This document shows positions 1 to 9,232 of a stretch of 64,000 nt of DNA, in pieces. Position 1 is the first letter of the stretch. Each line of letters begins with the position of its first letter. The translations under genes were made by a program, and so were the position numbers. Under the pieces are notes generated by a model that had not been told where the DNA came from, searched no databases, and worked only from the letters and a program-made list of their open reading frames with translations. This DNA is from Streptomyces venezuelae. Its GTDB lineage: Bacteria; Actinomycetota; Actinomycetes; Streptomycetales; Streptomycetaceae. The stretch is from contig NZ_CP029194.1 of the NCBI RefSeq assembly GCF_008642375.1, positions 1,798,001 through 1,862,000 on the forward strand. Direction: 5' to 3'.

Positions 1-96
1 GCCGTATCTCGGCGCCTGCGGCACTGCGTGCCGTCCCGCGACGCCCGGCGGCCGCCTGGCACCGCCCGTGAAGTTCGCTGAAGGAAGTGACAGTTC

Positions 97-1719
97 ATGT
101 CCGCACCAGCGCCGTCCCCCCTGGCCGTCGTCGATGCCGAGCCCCTGCCGCGTCAGGAGGAAGTGCTCACCGAGGCCGCCCTGGCCTTCGTCGCCGAACT
201 GCACCGGCGGTTCACTCCGCGCCGGGACGAGCTCCTCGCCCGCCGGGCGGAGCGTCGCGCCGAGATCGCCCGTACGTCCACCCTGGACTTCCTCCCGGAG
301 ACCGCCGCGATCCGCGCCGACGACTCCTGGAAGGTCGCACCGGCCCCGGCGGCCCTGAACGACCGCCGTGTCGAGATCACCGGCCCGACCGACCGCAAGA
401 TGACGATCAACGCGCTCAACTCCGGCGCCCGCGTCTGGCTCGCCGACTTCGAGGACGCCTCCGCGCCGACCTGGGAGAACGTGGTCCTCGGCCAGGTGAA
501 CCTGATCGACGCGTACACCCGGAACATCGACTTCACGGACCCGAGGTCGGGCAAGACGTACGCCCTCAAGCCCGCCGGCGAGCTGGCCACGGTCGTCATG
601 CGGCCGCGCGGCTGGCACCTGGAGGAGCGTCACCTCACCTTCGACGGACGCCCGGTGCCCGGCGCGCTCGTCGACTTCGGCCTGTACTTCTTCCACAACG
701 CCCAGCGTCTGATCGACCTCGGCAAGGGCCCGTACTTCTACCTCCCGAAGACGGAGTCGCACCTGGAGGCCCGCCTCTGGAACGACATCTTCGTCTTCGC
801 CCAGGACTACGTCGGCATCCCGCAGGGCACCGTCCGCGCCACGGTCCTCATCGAGACCATCACGGCCGCGTACGAGATGGAGGAGATCCTCTACGAGCTC
901 CGCGACCACGCCGCCGGCCTGAACGCGGGCCGCTGGGACTACCTCTTCTCCATCGTCAAGAACTTCCGTGACGGCGGCGCCAAGTTCGTCCTGCCGGACC
1001 GCAACGCGGTCACGATGACGGCCCCGTTCATGCGCGCGTACACCGAACTCCTCGTCCGCACCTGCCACAAGCGCGGCGCGCACGCGATCGGCGGCATGGC
1101 GGCCTTCATCCCGTCCCGCAAGGACGCCGAGGTCAACAAGGTCGCCTTCGAGAAGGTCAAGGCCGACAAGGACCGCGAGGCCGGCGACGGCTTCGACGGC
1201 TCCTGGGTCGCGCACCCCGACCTGGTCCCGATCGCGATGGCCTCCTTCGACGCCGTCCTCGGCGAGAAGCCGAACCAGAAGGACCGCCTCCGCGAGGACG
1301 TCTCCGTGGCGCCCGGCGAGCTGATCGCGATCGACTCGCTCGACGCGAAGCCCACGTACGAGGGCCTGGTCAGCGCCGTGCAGGTCGGCATCCGCTACAT
1401 CGAGGCGTGGCTGCGCGGCCTCGGCGCCGTCGCCATCTTCAACCTCATGGAGGACGCCGCCACGGCCGAGATCTCGCGCTCGCAGATCTGGCAGTGGATC
1501 AACGCCGGTGTCGTCTTCGAGAACGGGAAGACGGCGACCCCCGAGCTGGCCCGCGAGGTCGCCACCGAGGTGCTCGCCGCGATCCGCGCGGAGATCGGCG
1601 AGGAGGCCTTCGCGGCCGGCAAGTGGCAGCAGGCGCACGACCTGCTCCTGCACGTCTCCCTCGACGCGGACTACGCGGACTTCCTGACGCTCCCCGCCTA
1701 CGAGCAGCTGGTCGGCTGA
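97..1719 (+). CDS. aceB: Malate synthase A
   Basis: Malate synthase, 540 aa, condenses glyoxylate with acetyl-CoA to malate in the cytosol. The family signature is visible around residues 270-288 ([16 protein letters not shown]), followed by [20 protein letters not shown] and a late [17 protein letters not shown] segment that carries acidic active-site residues. Length matches the A-type enzyme (about 530-540 aa), not the 720-aa G-type. The ATG at 97 follows a GAAGGAAG Shine-Dalgarno. In Streptomyces coelicolor an aceB paralogue belongs to the allantoin regulon, with allantoinase and allantoicase nearby. The purine genes downstream suggest the same here, so allantoin genes probably lie just left of the window (inference). 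No TTCCG-N5-CGGAA operator is seen in the 96 bp available upstream, so it may be driven from an upstream gene. Confidence 0.96.
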   Translation: MSAPAPSPLAVVDAEPLPRQEEVLTEAALAFVAELHRRFTPRRDELLARRAERRAEIARTSTLDFLPETAAIRADDSWKVAPAPAALNDRRVEITGPTDRKMTINALNSGARVWLADFEDASAPTWENVVLGQVNLIDAYTRNIDFTDPRSGKTYALKPAGELATVVMRPRGWHLEERHLTFDGRPVPGALVDFGLYFFHNAQRLIDLGKGPYFYLPKTESHLEARLWNDIFVFAQDYVGIPQGTVRATVLIETITAAYEMEEILYELRDHAAGLNAGRWDYLFSIVKNFRDGGAKFVLPDRNAVTMTAPFMRAYTELLVRTCHKRGAHAIGGMAAFIPSRKDAEVNKVAFEKVKADKDREAGDGFDGSWVAHPDLVPIAMASFDAVLGEKPNQKDRLREDVSVAPGELIAIDSLDAKPTYEGLVSAVQVGIRYIEAWLRGLGAVAIFNLMEDAATAEISRSQIWQWINAGVVFENGKTATPELAREVATEVLAAIRAEIGEEAFAAGKWQQAHDLLLHVSLDADYADFLTLPAYEQLVG

Positions 1720-1787
1720 CCCGTAGGAGAACCGGCTGGTCCGGCTGCCCGCACAGCTGCCGAACAGCTCCCCGCACGACGTACCGA

Positions 1788-1837
1788 ACAGGGCTCGGCC
1801 CCCGGTGTCCGCACGGACTCCGGAGGCCGGGCCCTGT
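1788..1837 (+). terminator. Hairpin terminator after aceB
   Basis: An imperfect inverted repeat, ACAGGGCTCGGCC at 1788-1800 pairing with GGCCGGGCCCTGT at 1825-1837 (one mismatch), lies 69 bp after the aceB stop and before the promoter region of the next gene. There is no U-tract, as is usual for Streptomyces terminators. Confidence 0.55.
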
Positions 1838-1988
1838 CCCGTTCCCTGGCTCCTCACAGGCGACGTGACGCAACCGAGATATGCAGCTACCTAGCGGTAA
1901 CAAGCCAGGGCGTGCGAGATTCCGCCATGCCACCGGCCGGCGGCTGTCCCCCACGTCACTGCGTACCGCATACCGCAGGAGCACAGCC

Positions 1989-3134
1989 ATGCCTTCGACC
2001 CCCCACCGTGCGCTGCGCGGATTCCTGGCTCTGTGTACCGCCGCCGGGCTCGCCTCCGTCGCCGTTCCGTCCGCCCACGCCTCCCCCGGCACCGGCCCGA
2101 CCGCCGTCGTCGCCATGGGCGACAGCTACATCTCCGGCGAGGCCGGGCGCTGGCTGGGCAACAGCCTGACCAACTCCGGCAGCCGCACCGGCACCGACCG
2201 GGCCTGGACGGGCAGCGGCTACGACCCCTCCCGGGTCTACGGAGCCACCGCGGGCGGCTGCCACCGCTCGGACGTCTCCGAGGTGAAGAGCGCCGGACCG
2301 ATCGCCTCCTCCCTGATCAACCTCGCCTGCTCGGGGGCGACCACGAAGAACGTCGTCCGGGCCTCCCAGGGCGGCCAGGCCTACAAGGGCGAGGCCCCGC
2401 AGGCCGACCAGCTGGCGGCCGTGGCCGCCTCGCACGACGTCGAGCTCATCGCCCTCTCCATCGGCGGCAACGACCTCGGCTTCGCCGACATCATCGCCGC
2501 CTGCGCGAAGGACTACATCGTCTGGTACTCGTACTGCCACGACGACCAGCAGGACGAGGTCGACGCGAGGATCGACGGCGTGATGGCGGACGTCGGCCGC
2601 TCGGTCGACGAGATCCGGGCCGTGATGACGGGCGCGGGCTACTCCTCGTCGGACTACCGGATCGTCCTCCAGTCGTACCCCTCCCCCATCCCGCGCGCCA
2701 GCGAGAACCGCTACTCGGAGAGCGGCTGGACCCGCACCAACACCGGCGGCTGCCCCTTCTGGAACGCGGACGCCGACTGGGCGCGGGACTCCCTCGTGCC
2801 GCAGCTCGCGAACCGGCTGAAGGGCGTCGCGGCGGCCAAGGGCGTGCAGTTCATGGACCTGCGGGACGCCCTCCAGGGGCGCGAGGTCTGCGCGAAGGCG
2901 AGCAAGCAGGTCACGTCGACCGTGCCGGCGTCCGCGACGACGAGCGAGTGGGCGCGCTGGATCGACAGCCAGAGCACGCAGGGCCTGGTCCAGGAGTCGA
3001 TGCACCCGAACGCCTACGGCCAGCAGGCCCTGGGCCGCTGCCTCGCCCTCGTCCACGCCCGGCCCACCGGGAACCACAGCTGCAGGAACACCGCGGGGTC
3101 GGGAGCCTCGGGCATGTACCTCACGGCGGGGTGA
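1989..3134 (+). CDS. Secreted SGNH/GDSL-type lipase or esterase
   Basis: A 381-aa exported hydrolase of the SGNH family, probably an esterase or lipase acting outside the cell. From the ATG at 1989 the protein has a classic Sec signal peptide (basic start, hydrophobic run, AHA cleavage site near residue 30). A block I motif GDSYISGE then carries the nucleophile Ser. Block III is GGNDLG, and the C-terminal block MHPNAYG carries the catalytic His. Several Cys residues fit disulfide bonds in an extracytoplasmic enzyme. The frame is open further upstream to 1881, but that part lacks a signal-like start, so the ATG directly before the signal peptide was chosen. Monocistronic; the next gene is convergent. 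Confidence 0.9.
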   Translation: MPSTPHRALRGFLALCTAAGLASVAVPSAHASPGTGPTAVVAMGDSYISGEAGRWLGNSLTNSGSRTGTDRAWTGSGYDPSRVYGATAGGCHRSDVSEVKSAGPIASSLINLACSGATTKNVVRASQGGQAYKGEAPQADQLAAVAASHDVELIALSIGGNDLGFADIIAACAKDYIVWYSYCHDDQQDEVDARIDGVMADVGRSVDEIRAVMTGAGYSSSDYRIVLQSYPSPIPRASENRYSESGWTRTNTGGCPFWNADADWARDSLVPQLANRLKGVAAAKGVQFMDLRDALQGREVCAKASKQVTSTVPASATTSEWARWIDSQSTQGLVQESMHPNAYGQQALGRCLALVHARPTGNHSCRNTAGSGASGMYLTAG

Positions 3135-3166
3135 GGCCCCGCTTCACGGCAGGGTGAGGGCCCTCC

Positions 3167-4972
3167 TCACGGCGCGGTGACGCCGACGATGCCGAGGGGG
3201 CCGAGGACCCGGGCCGTCTCGTGGCGGTCCGCCTCGGTCATCGCCTTGACCAGGGCGGCCGAGCCCCCCGGCCAGGCCGCCGCCGCCGCGTCGAAGGCGG
3301 CCCGGCGGGACTCCAGGGGCCCCTGCTTGCCGGGCAGTCCGTCGAGGACGTGCAGCGCCCGCGCCGAGGTGGGGACCTGGATGTGGTCGGCCCGCTCGCC
3401 CCTGGCACGCAGGATCTCGTACGCGTACTCGCCGACCACGGGGTCGCGCAGGGCGCCGCGGAGGGCCTCGGCCGGGGCGGAGGCCGTGTCGATGACGGCG
3501 AGGAGGCCCCGGGCGGCGGCCGCGTCGGCGGTGCCCGCGTGGGCGGTGCCGAGGGCGGCGAGCAGCTGGGACCAGGCCTCGGCGGTGTTCACGCGCACGT
3601 GGAGCCAGTCGGCGAGGACGCGCGCGGCGGACGGCACGGGCCAGCCGGTGGCGGCGGCGACCAGGGCCGAAGCGGACCAGGCGGCCGTCTCGGCGGCGGC
3701 GGGAGCGGCGATGCCGCGCACGCCGAGGAGGTAGCGCAGGACGCCGGCGCCGCGCGGGGTCAGGCCGAAGGCGTCGCCGGTACGGAAGAGGAGGCCGGTG
3801 GCGGCGAGCCGGTCGACGACCGCGGCGAGGTCGCGGGCGGGCCCGATGAGCCGTTCCCGGTCCGCCGCGGTCAGCTCGGGGGCGCCGAGGAGCCGTACGA
3901 GCTCCTCCGCCGGCGGGGTCGCGTACGCGTCGGGTGCCTCGTCCGGCACCGGCACGGGCAGGTCCTCCCCGGCCGGGTCGACGGCCCAGTCCTCGTACTC
4001 GGCGGCCTTGCGGGCGACGGACTCGGCGGAGCAGCCGCGCTGGTAGACGACGTACAGCAGGTGCGCGGCCTCGCCGCTGTAGGGGCCGCCCTCCTCGGCG
4101 ACGGCCTCGACGGCGGCGGAGAGCATGTCGGCGTCCGCCTCGATGGCCCCGGGCGCGGTCGGTTCCTCGAGGGCGGGCGGCGGGGGCACGGGGGCGGCGG
4201 TGTCGCCGTAGTAGTCGAGGTGCTCGCCGAGGAGGGCGTCGGCGAGGACGAGGTGGGGGAAGGCGTCGGGGCCGGGGGCGAAGCGGGCGTAGGGCCCGGC
4301 GAGCTGTTCGGCGAGCCCGGCGGCGGTCCACCGGTCGAGGAGCGCGGCGGCCACCTGCGCGATGCCGGTGGCGACGTCGTGGTCGCTGAGGAGCGGCCCG
4401 GCGGTCGGTGCGGTTTCTGCGTCGCGTACGTACGCACGGGTGAGCGCCTCGGAGAGCAGGACGTCGGCGAGGGCCGTACGGCCCATGAGGTCGGCCCGCC
4501 GTACGCCGGCGGGGAGCGGCGCGCCGTCGAGGGCGGCGAGCCGTCGGCGTACGTCGTCGGGGTCGGTGAGGTCGGTGCCGCAGGACCTCAGGAGGGAGGC
4601 GTACCAGCGGTGCCAGGTGAGGTTTCCGGGGTCGTTCATGGCGCGCTCGAAGTCGGGCCCCGACTCCGCGACGACGGCGACCACCTGCTCGCCGCGCCCT
4701 CCGTCGAACCGCGCGGCGAGCGCCCCGAGCACGGCCGGATAGGCGCCGAGGTCCGCGGGCGCCGCGTACACGAACGAGGGCAGGTCCTCGACGAGGAGGT
4801 GCCGCACGAGCCCTGGCGTCGGCTCGGGCACCCCGGTCCGCCGGTCCGCCCCGCGGAGGGCGAGCAGTCCCAGGACCGCTTCGGCGGCACGCGTGAAGGC
4901 GGGGTCGCGGCGCTCGGGCGTTCCGTCGAGGAAGCTGTCGAGCCCGGTGTTGGTGAGAACGGTCTCGGCCAC
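3167..4972 (-). CDS. Hypothetical protein (601 aa)
   Basis: A 601-aa Ala/Leu-rich protein that I do not recognise. It has no signal peptide, no transmembrane segment and no obvious catalytic motif; predicted content is mostly helical. Codon use is typical of its neighbours. The GTG start at 4972 follows a GGGAAG Shine-Dalgarno. It is convergent with the lipase, with only 32 bp between stops and a small GTGAGG/CCTCAC hairpin at 3154-3170. The gene upstream (FnIII lipoprotein) is co-oriented 52 bp away, so a two-gene transcript is possible. Function unknown. Confidence 0.75.
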   Translation of the reverse strand: MAETVLTNTGLDSFLDGTPERRDPAFTRAAEAVLGLLALRGADRRTGVPEPTPGLVRHLLVEDLPSFVYAAPADLGAYPAVLGALAARFDGGRGEQVVAVVAESGPDFERAMNDPGNLTWHRWYASLLRSCGTDLTDPDDVRRRLAALDGAPLPAGVRRADLMGRTALADVLLSEALTRAYVRDAETAPTAGPLLSDHDVATGIAQVAAALLDRWTAAGLAEQLAGPYARFAPGPDAFPHLVLADALLGEHLDYYGDTAAPVPPPPALEEPTAPGAIEADADMLSAAVEAVAEEGGPYSGEAAHLLYVVYQRGCSAESVARKAAEYEDWAVDPAGEDLPVPVPDEAPDAYATPPAEELVRLLGAPELTAADRERLIGPARDLAAVVDRLAATGLLFRTGDAFGLTPRGAGVLRYLLGVRGIAAPAAAETAAWSASALVAAATGWPVPSAARVLADWLHVRVNTAEAWSQLLAALGTAHAGTADAAAARGLLAVIDTASAPAEALRGALRDPVVGEYAYEILRARGERADHIQVPTSARALHVLDGLPGKQGPLESRRAAFDAAAAAWPGGSAALVKAMTEADRHETARVLGPLGIVGVTAP

Positions 4973-5024
4973 GCTTCCCAGGGTAATTCCGGGGAGGGGA
5001 TTCCGGACATGCGAGACATCCAGG

Positions 5025-5984
5025 TCAGCGCACCGCCACCACGCGGGGTGCGGAGAAGTCGCCCCAGGTGCCGTCGGGAAGTTGCGCGCGGAGGGTGACG
5101 GTGTAGCGGGTGCCCGGGGGGTCCTGGACGGGGAAGGTGTAGGTGGCGCGGGCCGGGGGCGGGGTGGTGCCCCAGACGATGGTGGTGGCGAAGCGGCCGT
5201 TCAGGTGGAGTTGGTGGTGGGTGACGGGGGCTCCGGTGTCCGGCGGGGTCCAGGTGAGGGTGATCTCGCCGCGGGCGGCCATGGCGGTGAGGTCCTGGGG
5301 TGCGGTGTTCGGGGGCGCGCCGGGTGCGGGGGTGGTGGTGAGCTCGACGCGGGGGCTGTCCGGGGAGGAGTTCTCGGCGGCGTCGCGGGCGCGGACCGTG
5401 AACGCGTAGGCGGTGCCGGGGCGCAGGCCCGTGACGTGGGCGGTGGTGGCGGTGCCGGGGGCGGTGTGGACGCGGGTGTCGGCCTGGTAGACGTCGTAGG
5501 CGGTGACGCGGGTGTCGTCGCGGGACGGGGTCCAGGTGAGGGTGGCGGCGCGGCTGCCGTCGGCGGTGGCGCGGAGCGCCCTCGGGGCGGTGGGGGGCGT
5601 GCGGTCCTCGGTGTCCGCGGCGGGGGTGGTCGCGGTGACGGTGGCGCTCGGGGCCGAGGTGTTGCCGGCGGCGTCGCGGGCGCGGACGGTGAAGGCGTGC
5701 CGGGTGGCGGGCGCGAGGCCGACGACGTCGGTCATCAGGGTGGTGGCGGGGAGGTCCTTGACCTTGCGGCCCTCGCGGTAGACGGCGTAGCCGGTGACGG
5801 CCCGGTCGTCGGTGGCGGCGCTCCACATGACGTGGACGGTGCTCGCGCTGCCCGCCGTGGCGGTGACCCCGATCGGGACGGTGGGGGCGGCGGTGTCCTT
5901 CGGCGGGGGTTCCGGGGTGCCCGAGCAGGCGGAGAGCGCGAGCAGCAGGATGGCCAACAGGCTTGCGGCGAGCGGGCGTTGCAC
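5025..5984 (-). CDS. Fibronectin type III repeat lipoprotein
   Basis: A 319-aa predicted surface lipoprotein. Residues 1-20 form a lipoprotein signal peptide ending in the lipobox LSACS, with the lipidated Cys at position 20. Then come a short Pro/Lys linker and three FnIII-like domains at about residues 33-125, 130-220 and 225-319. Each of the first two carries the YAFTVRARDAA(G/E)N-type strand signature; the third is more divergent. No enzymatic domain is fused. Such proteins usually mediate adhesion or carbohydrate/protein contacts; the ligand is unknown. The ATG at 5984 was chosen because it directly precedes the signal peptide. Confidence 0.82.
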   Translation of the reverse strand: MQRPLAASLLAILLLALSACSGTPEPPPKDTAAPTVPIGVTATAGSASTVHVMWSAATDDRAVTGYAVYREGRKVKDLPATTLMTDVVGLAPATRHAFTVRARDAAGNTSAPSATVTATTPAADTEDRTPPTAPRALRATADGSRAATLTWTPSRDDTRVTAYDVYQADTRVHTAPGTATTAHVTGLRPGTAYAFTVRARDAAENSSPDSPRVELTTTPAPGAPPNTAPQDLTAMAARGEITLTWTPPDTGAPVTHHQLHLNGRFATTIVWGTTPPPARATYTFPVQDPPGTRYTVTLRAQLPDGTWGDFSAPRVVAVR

Positions 5985-6126
5985 GGGAAGCCTTCCGTCC
6001 GTCGAAAAGGTCCAGACCTATATCGCACAGCTCGGGCGGCCCGGCAAGGGGGTGTGCCGGAGGGCGTTGTCAGTGGCGTCCGCTTCACTGGAATCGTCAC
6101 GCTGAGTAGCCGAACCAGGGGGAATC

Positions 6127-6705
6127 ATGACGGACCGTACGACCTATGTGACGCTCACCGGTGTGCGCCGCCGCGGCTGGACCGACTCGATGGTCAGGGA
6201 CCTGCTCGGCTCGCCCGACGTGCAGGGCCGCGATCCGCGCCGCTGGTCCCTCGCGCCCGTGCGGCTCTATCTCCTGGTCCGGGTGGAGACGGTGGAGCGG
6301 ACCGCCGAGTTCGCCGCGGCGTCCCTGCTCTCGAAGGCCCGGTCCGCGGCCGCCGGGGTGTACGCGGAGCGGCGGCGGGCCGCCGTGCTCACCGCGATCC
6401 GGGCCGCGCCGATCGAGGTGCCGCTGCTCCCCGGCCCCGAACTGGAGCGGCGGGCGGTGCGCCACCGGCACCTGCTGGGCGCGCGGGGCCCCGGGGAGGC
6501 ACCCCGGGGCGCGCTCGTGCGGTGGCAGGTGAGCTATCTGCGGCACGCCCTCTCGCGGTACGAGTCGCTGCTCGACGGCTTGTACGGGGAGACCGGCCGC
6601 GGGGACGCCGAGCGGCTGCTGCGGCGGCGACTGTACGAGGCGATCGCCGCGGCCTACCCGGCGCTGGCCCGGGAGTGTCTGCGGCGGATCGCGGTGGAGC
6701 GGTGA
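6127..6705 (+). CDS. Hypothetical protein (192 aa)
   Basis: A 192-aa basic, Arg/Ala-rich protein, divergent from the FnIII lipoprotein and convergent with the racemase-like gene. It has no signal peptide, transmembrane segment or known motif that I can identify. The N-terminus (MTDRTTYVTLTGVRRRGWTD) and a central DPRRWSLAPVRLYLLVRVETVERT segment look like a compact folded domain. The start ATG follows CCAGGGGGAATC. It is not a shadow: third-position G/C bias is strong in this frame. Function unknown. Confidence 0.7.
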   Translation: MTDRTTYVTLTGVRRRGWTDSMVRDLLGSPDVQGRDPRRWSLAPVRLYLLVRVETVERTAEFAAASLLSKARSAAAGVYAERRRAAVLTAIRAAPIEVPLLPGPELERRAVRHRHLLGARGPGEAPRGALVRWQVSYLRHALSRYESLLDGLYGETGRGDAERLLRRRLYEAIAAAYPALARECLRRIAVER

Positions 6706-6742
6706 AGGAGGGAGCCGTGCGGAGTGCGGCGGTGAGGAGCGG

Positions 6743-7420
6743 TCAGGCCGTCGTCAGCAGGCGGGTGAGCGCGCGGCAGGCCGCCGGGATCGGGGCGACG
6801 ACCTCGACCGCGCACCGGGCGCGCAGCGCCTCGGCGGCCTCGCCGAGCGGTCCGCCGCCGATGACGACGGCGCGCGCCCCGTCCCGTTCGGCGCAGGCCC
6901 GGACCGCCCGCTCCAGCCGGTCGAGGAGCAGCACGGGGTCGGCGGAGAGCCGTTCGGGGGCGCCGGCGGTGAGCCGGATGCCCGTGTACCGGGCGCCGAG
7001 GCCGAGGGCCGCCACCCGCTCGGCGATGGCGTCGGCCAGGAGCGGCGTGGTGGTGGCGACGCCGAACGGCCTGCCGTCGGCGGCGGCTTCCAGGAAGGCC
7101 GCCTCGCCGAGTCCGGCCACGGGCAGACCGGTCGCGGCGCGCAGCGCCTCCAGGCCGGGGTCGCCGAAGGCGCCGACGAGGAGCGCCGCGCAGTCGCCCT
7201 CGGAGGCGGCCCTGAGTCCGGCGGCGAGGACCTCGGGGGCGGCGGCGCGCAGGGCGGCGGGGTCGGTCAGCATGAGCGGGCCCCGGGCGACGGTGACGCC
7301 GCGGACGGAAGGGACCCCGGCGCCCCCACGTACCGCGCGGGGGTCCGTCTCCAGGGTCCGCCGGGCGATCGCGGTCATCATCGCGGTCGTCGCCGTGGAG
7401 GTGTTCGGGTTGATCAGCAC
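6743..7420 (-). CDS. Asp/Glu/hydantoin racemase-family protein
   Basis: About 225 aa, related to aspartate/glutamate/hydantoin racemases. It begins with the characteristic LINPNTST motif and includes LLVGAFGDPGLEALR (where racemases keep a catalytic Cys) and VIGGGPLGEAAEAL. No Cys is visible at the usual first catalytic position (GAFGDPG instead of a Cys-containing loop). A Cys occurs near the C-terminus (ALRARCAVEV), and the second usual motif GC(A/T)G reads GGGP. Activity as a two-Cys racemase is therefore doubtful. The start is unclear: GTG at 7420 sits right on the conserved motif, and the only earlier in-frame option after the permease stop is a CTG. It is co-oriented with the nucleobase permease 62 bp upstream; in other bacteria such proteins accompany hydantoin, allantoin or purine catabolism. 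Confidence 0.72.
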   Translation of the reverse strand: MLINPNTSTATTAMMTAIARRTLETDPRAVRGGAGVPSVRGVTVARGPLMLTDPAALRAAAPEVLAAGLRAASEGDCAALLVGAFGDPGLEALRAATGLPVAGLGEAAFLEAAADGRPFGVATTTPLLADAIAERVAALGLGARYTGIRLTAGAPERLSADPVLLLDRLERAVRACAERDGARAVVIGGGPLGEAAEALRARCAVEVVAPIPAACRALTRLLTTA

Positions 7421-7482
7421 GACGGCCCCGGGCCCCGCGGCGGGCGCGGGGACCGGGGCTGGCGACGGGGCGACGAGCGGGT

Positions 7483-8931
7483 TCAGTGGACGTGCGCCGC
7501 CTTCGCCGTGGCGCTGCCGGAGATCTCCTCGCCCGGCTCCATCGGTGCGGTGACCTGGTCGTCGTCCTTGCCGCTGCCCAGGTGGTTGAAGACCACGTTG
7601 AGCAGGACGGCCGCGACACAGCCGGTGGAGATGCCGGAGTCCAGGATGATCTTCGCGGTCTCCGGGAAGGCGTGGTAGAACTCCGGCGCCGTGATCGGGA
7701 TGATGCCGACGGCCAGCGAGACGGCCACGATCAGCACGTTGTTGTCCTTCTCCAGGCCGGCCTTGACCAGCGTCTGGATGCCGCTCGCGGCGACCGAGCC
7801 GAAGAGGACGACGCCCGCGCCGCCGAGGACCGGCCGGGGCACGACCGAGATCAGCGAGGCGGCCACCGGGGACAGCCCCATCAGGACCAGGAAGCCACCG
7901 CCGCAGGCCACGACGAAGCGACTGCGGATCCTGGTCATGGCGACCAGGCCGATGTTCTGGGCGAAGGCGCTGCACATGAAGCCGTTGAAGAGCGGGCTGA
8001 TGGCGGAGCCGAGGGTGTCGGCACGGAGGCCGGCCGCGATGGTCTTCTCGTCGGCGGGCCGCTCCACGATCTCGCCGAGCGCCAGCATGTCGGCGGTCGA
8101 CTCGGTCATGGAGACCAGCATGACCACGCACATGGAGATGATCGCGGCGAGCGCGAACTGCGGGGCGCCGAAGTGGAAGGGGGACGGGAAGCCGACGATG
8201 TCCGCCTCGGTCACCGGGGAGAAGTCGGTGACGCCGAACGGTATGGCGATGAGTGTGCCGATGACGAGGCCGACCAGGACGGCGACCTGCTTGAGGAAGC
8301 CGCGGGTGAAGCGGCGCAGCAGCAGCACCACGACCAGCGTGATGGCGGCGAGGGAGAGGAAGGTCGTCGAACCGTAGTCCTCGGCCTTGGGATTGGGCCC
8401 CTGGGCCCAGCCGAAGGCGACCGGGAGGAGGGAGACACCGATGAGGGTGATGACCGTGCCGGTGACGACCGGCGGGAAGAACCGCACGAGCCGGGAGAAC
8501 CAGGGGGCGGCGAGGAAGCCGAGCAGTCCGGCGACGATGATCGCGCCGAAGATGACGGGCAGGGCGTCCTTCTTGTCGTCGGTCGTGTCGACGATCGCGA
8601 GCATCGGGGCGACACCGGCGAACGTGACACCGTTGACGAACGGGAGCCGGGCGCCGATCTTCCAGACCCCGAGCGTCTGGAGGAAGGTCGCGAGGCCGGC
8701 GGTGAAGAGGCTCGCGCCGGTCAGGAAGGTGAGTTCGGTGCCGGAGAGGCCGACGGCCGCTCCGACGATCAGAGGCGGGGCGACGACGCCCGCGTACATG
8801 GCGGCCACGTGCTGGAGGCCGCTCGTAGCCATCTTCAGTGGGGGCAGCGTCTCGTCGACCGGATGCTTCTCGCGGTCTTCGGGGGCGGAGCCTGTGTCTT
8901 GTGCATTGCGAACCTGGGGCTTGGCGGCCAC
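7483..8931 (-). CDS. NCS2-family nucleobase (uracil/xanthine-type) permease
   Basis: A 482-aa inner-membrane nucleobase:cation symporter of the NCS2 (NAT) family, with about 14 hydrophobic segments after a polar N-terminal tail. The family signature is present as QNIGLVAMTRIRSR, preceded by the TESTADMLALGEI substrate-site helix. It probably imports a purine (xanthine, uric acid or oxidised guanine). The context of a paralogous permease, a purine deaminase and uricase favours purines over uracil. It starts at the ATG at 8931 and is separated from the deaminase upstream by tandem hairpins, so it has its own promoter in 8932-9120. It probably shares a transcript with the racemase-like gene. Confidence 0.9.
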   Translation of the reverse strand: MAAKPQVRNAQDTGSAPEDREKHPVDETLPPLKMATSGLQHVAAMYAGVVAPPLIVGAAVGLSGTELTFLTGASLFTAGLATFLQTLGVWKIGARLPFVNGVTFAGVAPMLAIVDTTDDKKDALPVIFGAIIVAGLLGFLAAPWFSRLVRFFPPVVTGTVITLIGVSLLPVAFGWAQGPNPKAEDYGSTTFLSLAAITLVVVLLLRRFTRGFLKQVAVLVGLVIGTLIAIPFGVTDFSPVTEADIVGFPSPFHFGAPQFALAAIISMCVVMLVSMTESTADMLALGEIVERPADEKTIAAGLRADTLGSAISPLFNGFMCSAFAQNIGLVAMTRIRSRFVVACGGGFLVLMGLSPVAASLISVVPRPVLGGAGVVLFGSVAASGIQTLVKAGLEKDNNVLIVAVSLAVGIIPITAPEFYHAFPETAKIILDSGISTGCVAAVLLNVVFNHLGSGKDDDQVTAPMEPGEEISGSATAKAAHVH

Positions 8932-9232
8932 GGCGGTTCCTCCGGTCGGTTACACGTCGGCGGTGACGCGGGGTTCAGGGAGGTGGTGCGATGCGGTGCG
9001 AAGTACAGGAGGTGCGGCTCGTAGCGAAGCTGGGGTGGAGCGGGTGCGCGCGGGGAGGAGGCGCTGCGCGGGGACGGGGTGCCCGAAGGGTGGTCGGGCG
9101 GGGTTCACCTTCCCGGGAGGTGCCGTACGTCTTCTTCGTACGCCACCTCCCGGTCGGGCTGCCGCGGACCCCGCTCGGGTCCGCGGCGACCGACCGAGGG
9201 CCGTCCCCCTCGGTCGGACTCCATGGGGAGGG
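8932..9232. promoter_or_regulatory. Intergenic region: permease promoter side and deaminase terminators
   Basis: This 301-bp gap between two leftward genes holds no ORF of its own. The right part (9123-9217) carries tandem hairpins that end transcription of the deaminase gene. The left part must contain the promoter of the permease that starts at 8931. I see no TTCCG-N5-CGGAA or CAACA-N3-TGTTG operator here, so it may not share the regulators of hyi/gcl or uraD/katA. Confidence 0.5.
9124..9217 (-). terminator. Tandem hairpin terminators after the deaminase
   Basis: There are three inverted repeats in a row: CGTACG/CGTACG around 9125-9142, an 11-bp stem GCCGCGGACCC/GGGTCCGCGGC at 9161-9186, and an 11-bp stem CCGACCGAGGG/CCCTCGGTCGG at 9190-9217. 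They lie directly downstream of the deaminase stop on the minus strand. Confidence 0.65.

Noticed and set aside
3221..5098. Long Gly/Val-rich plus-strand frame opposite the 601-aa gene
   Set aside because: High-GC antisense shadow; composition without protein-like pattern and no start signals.
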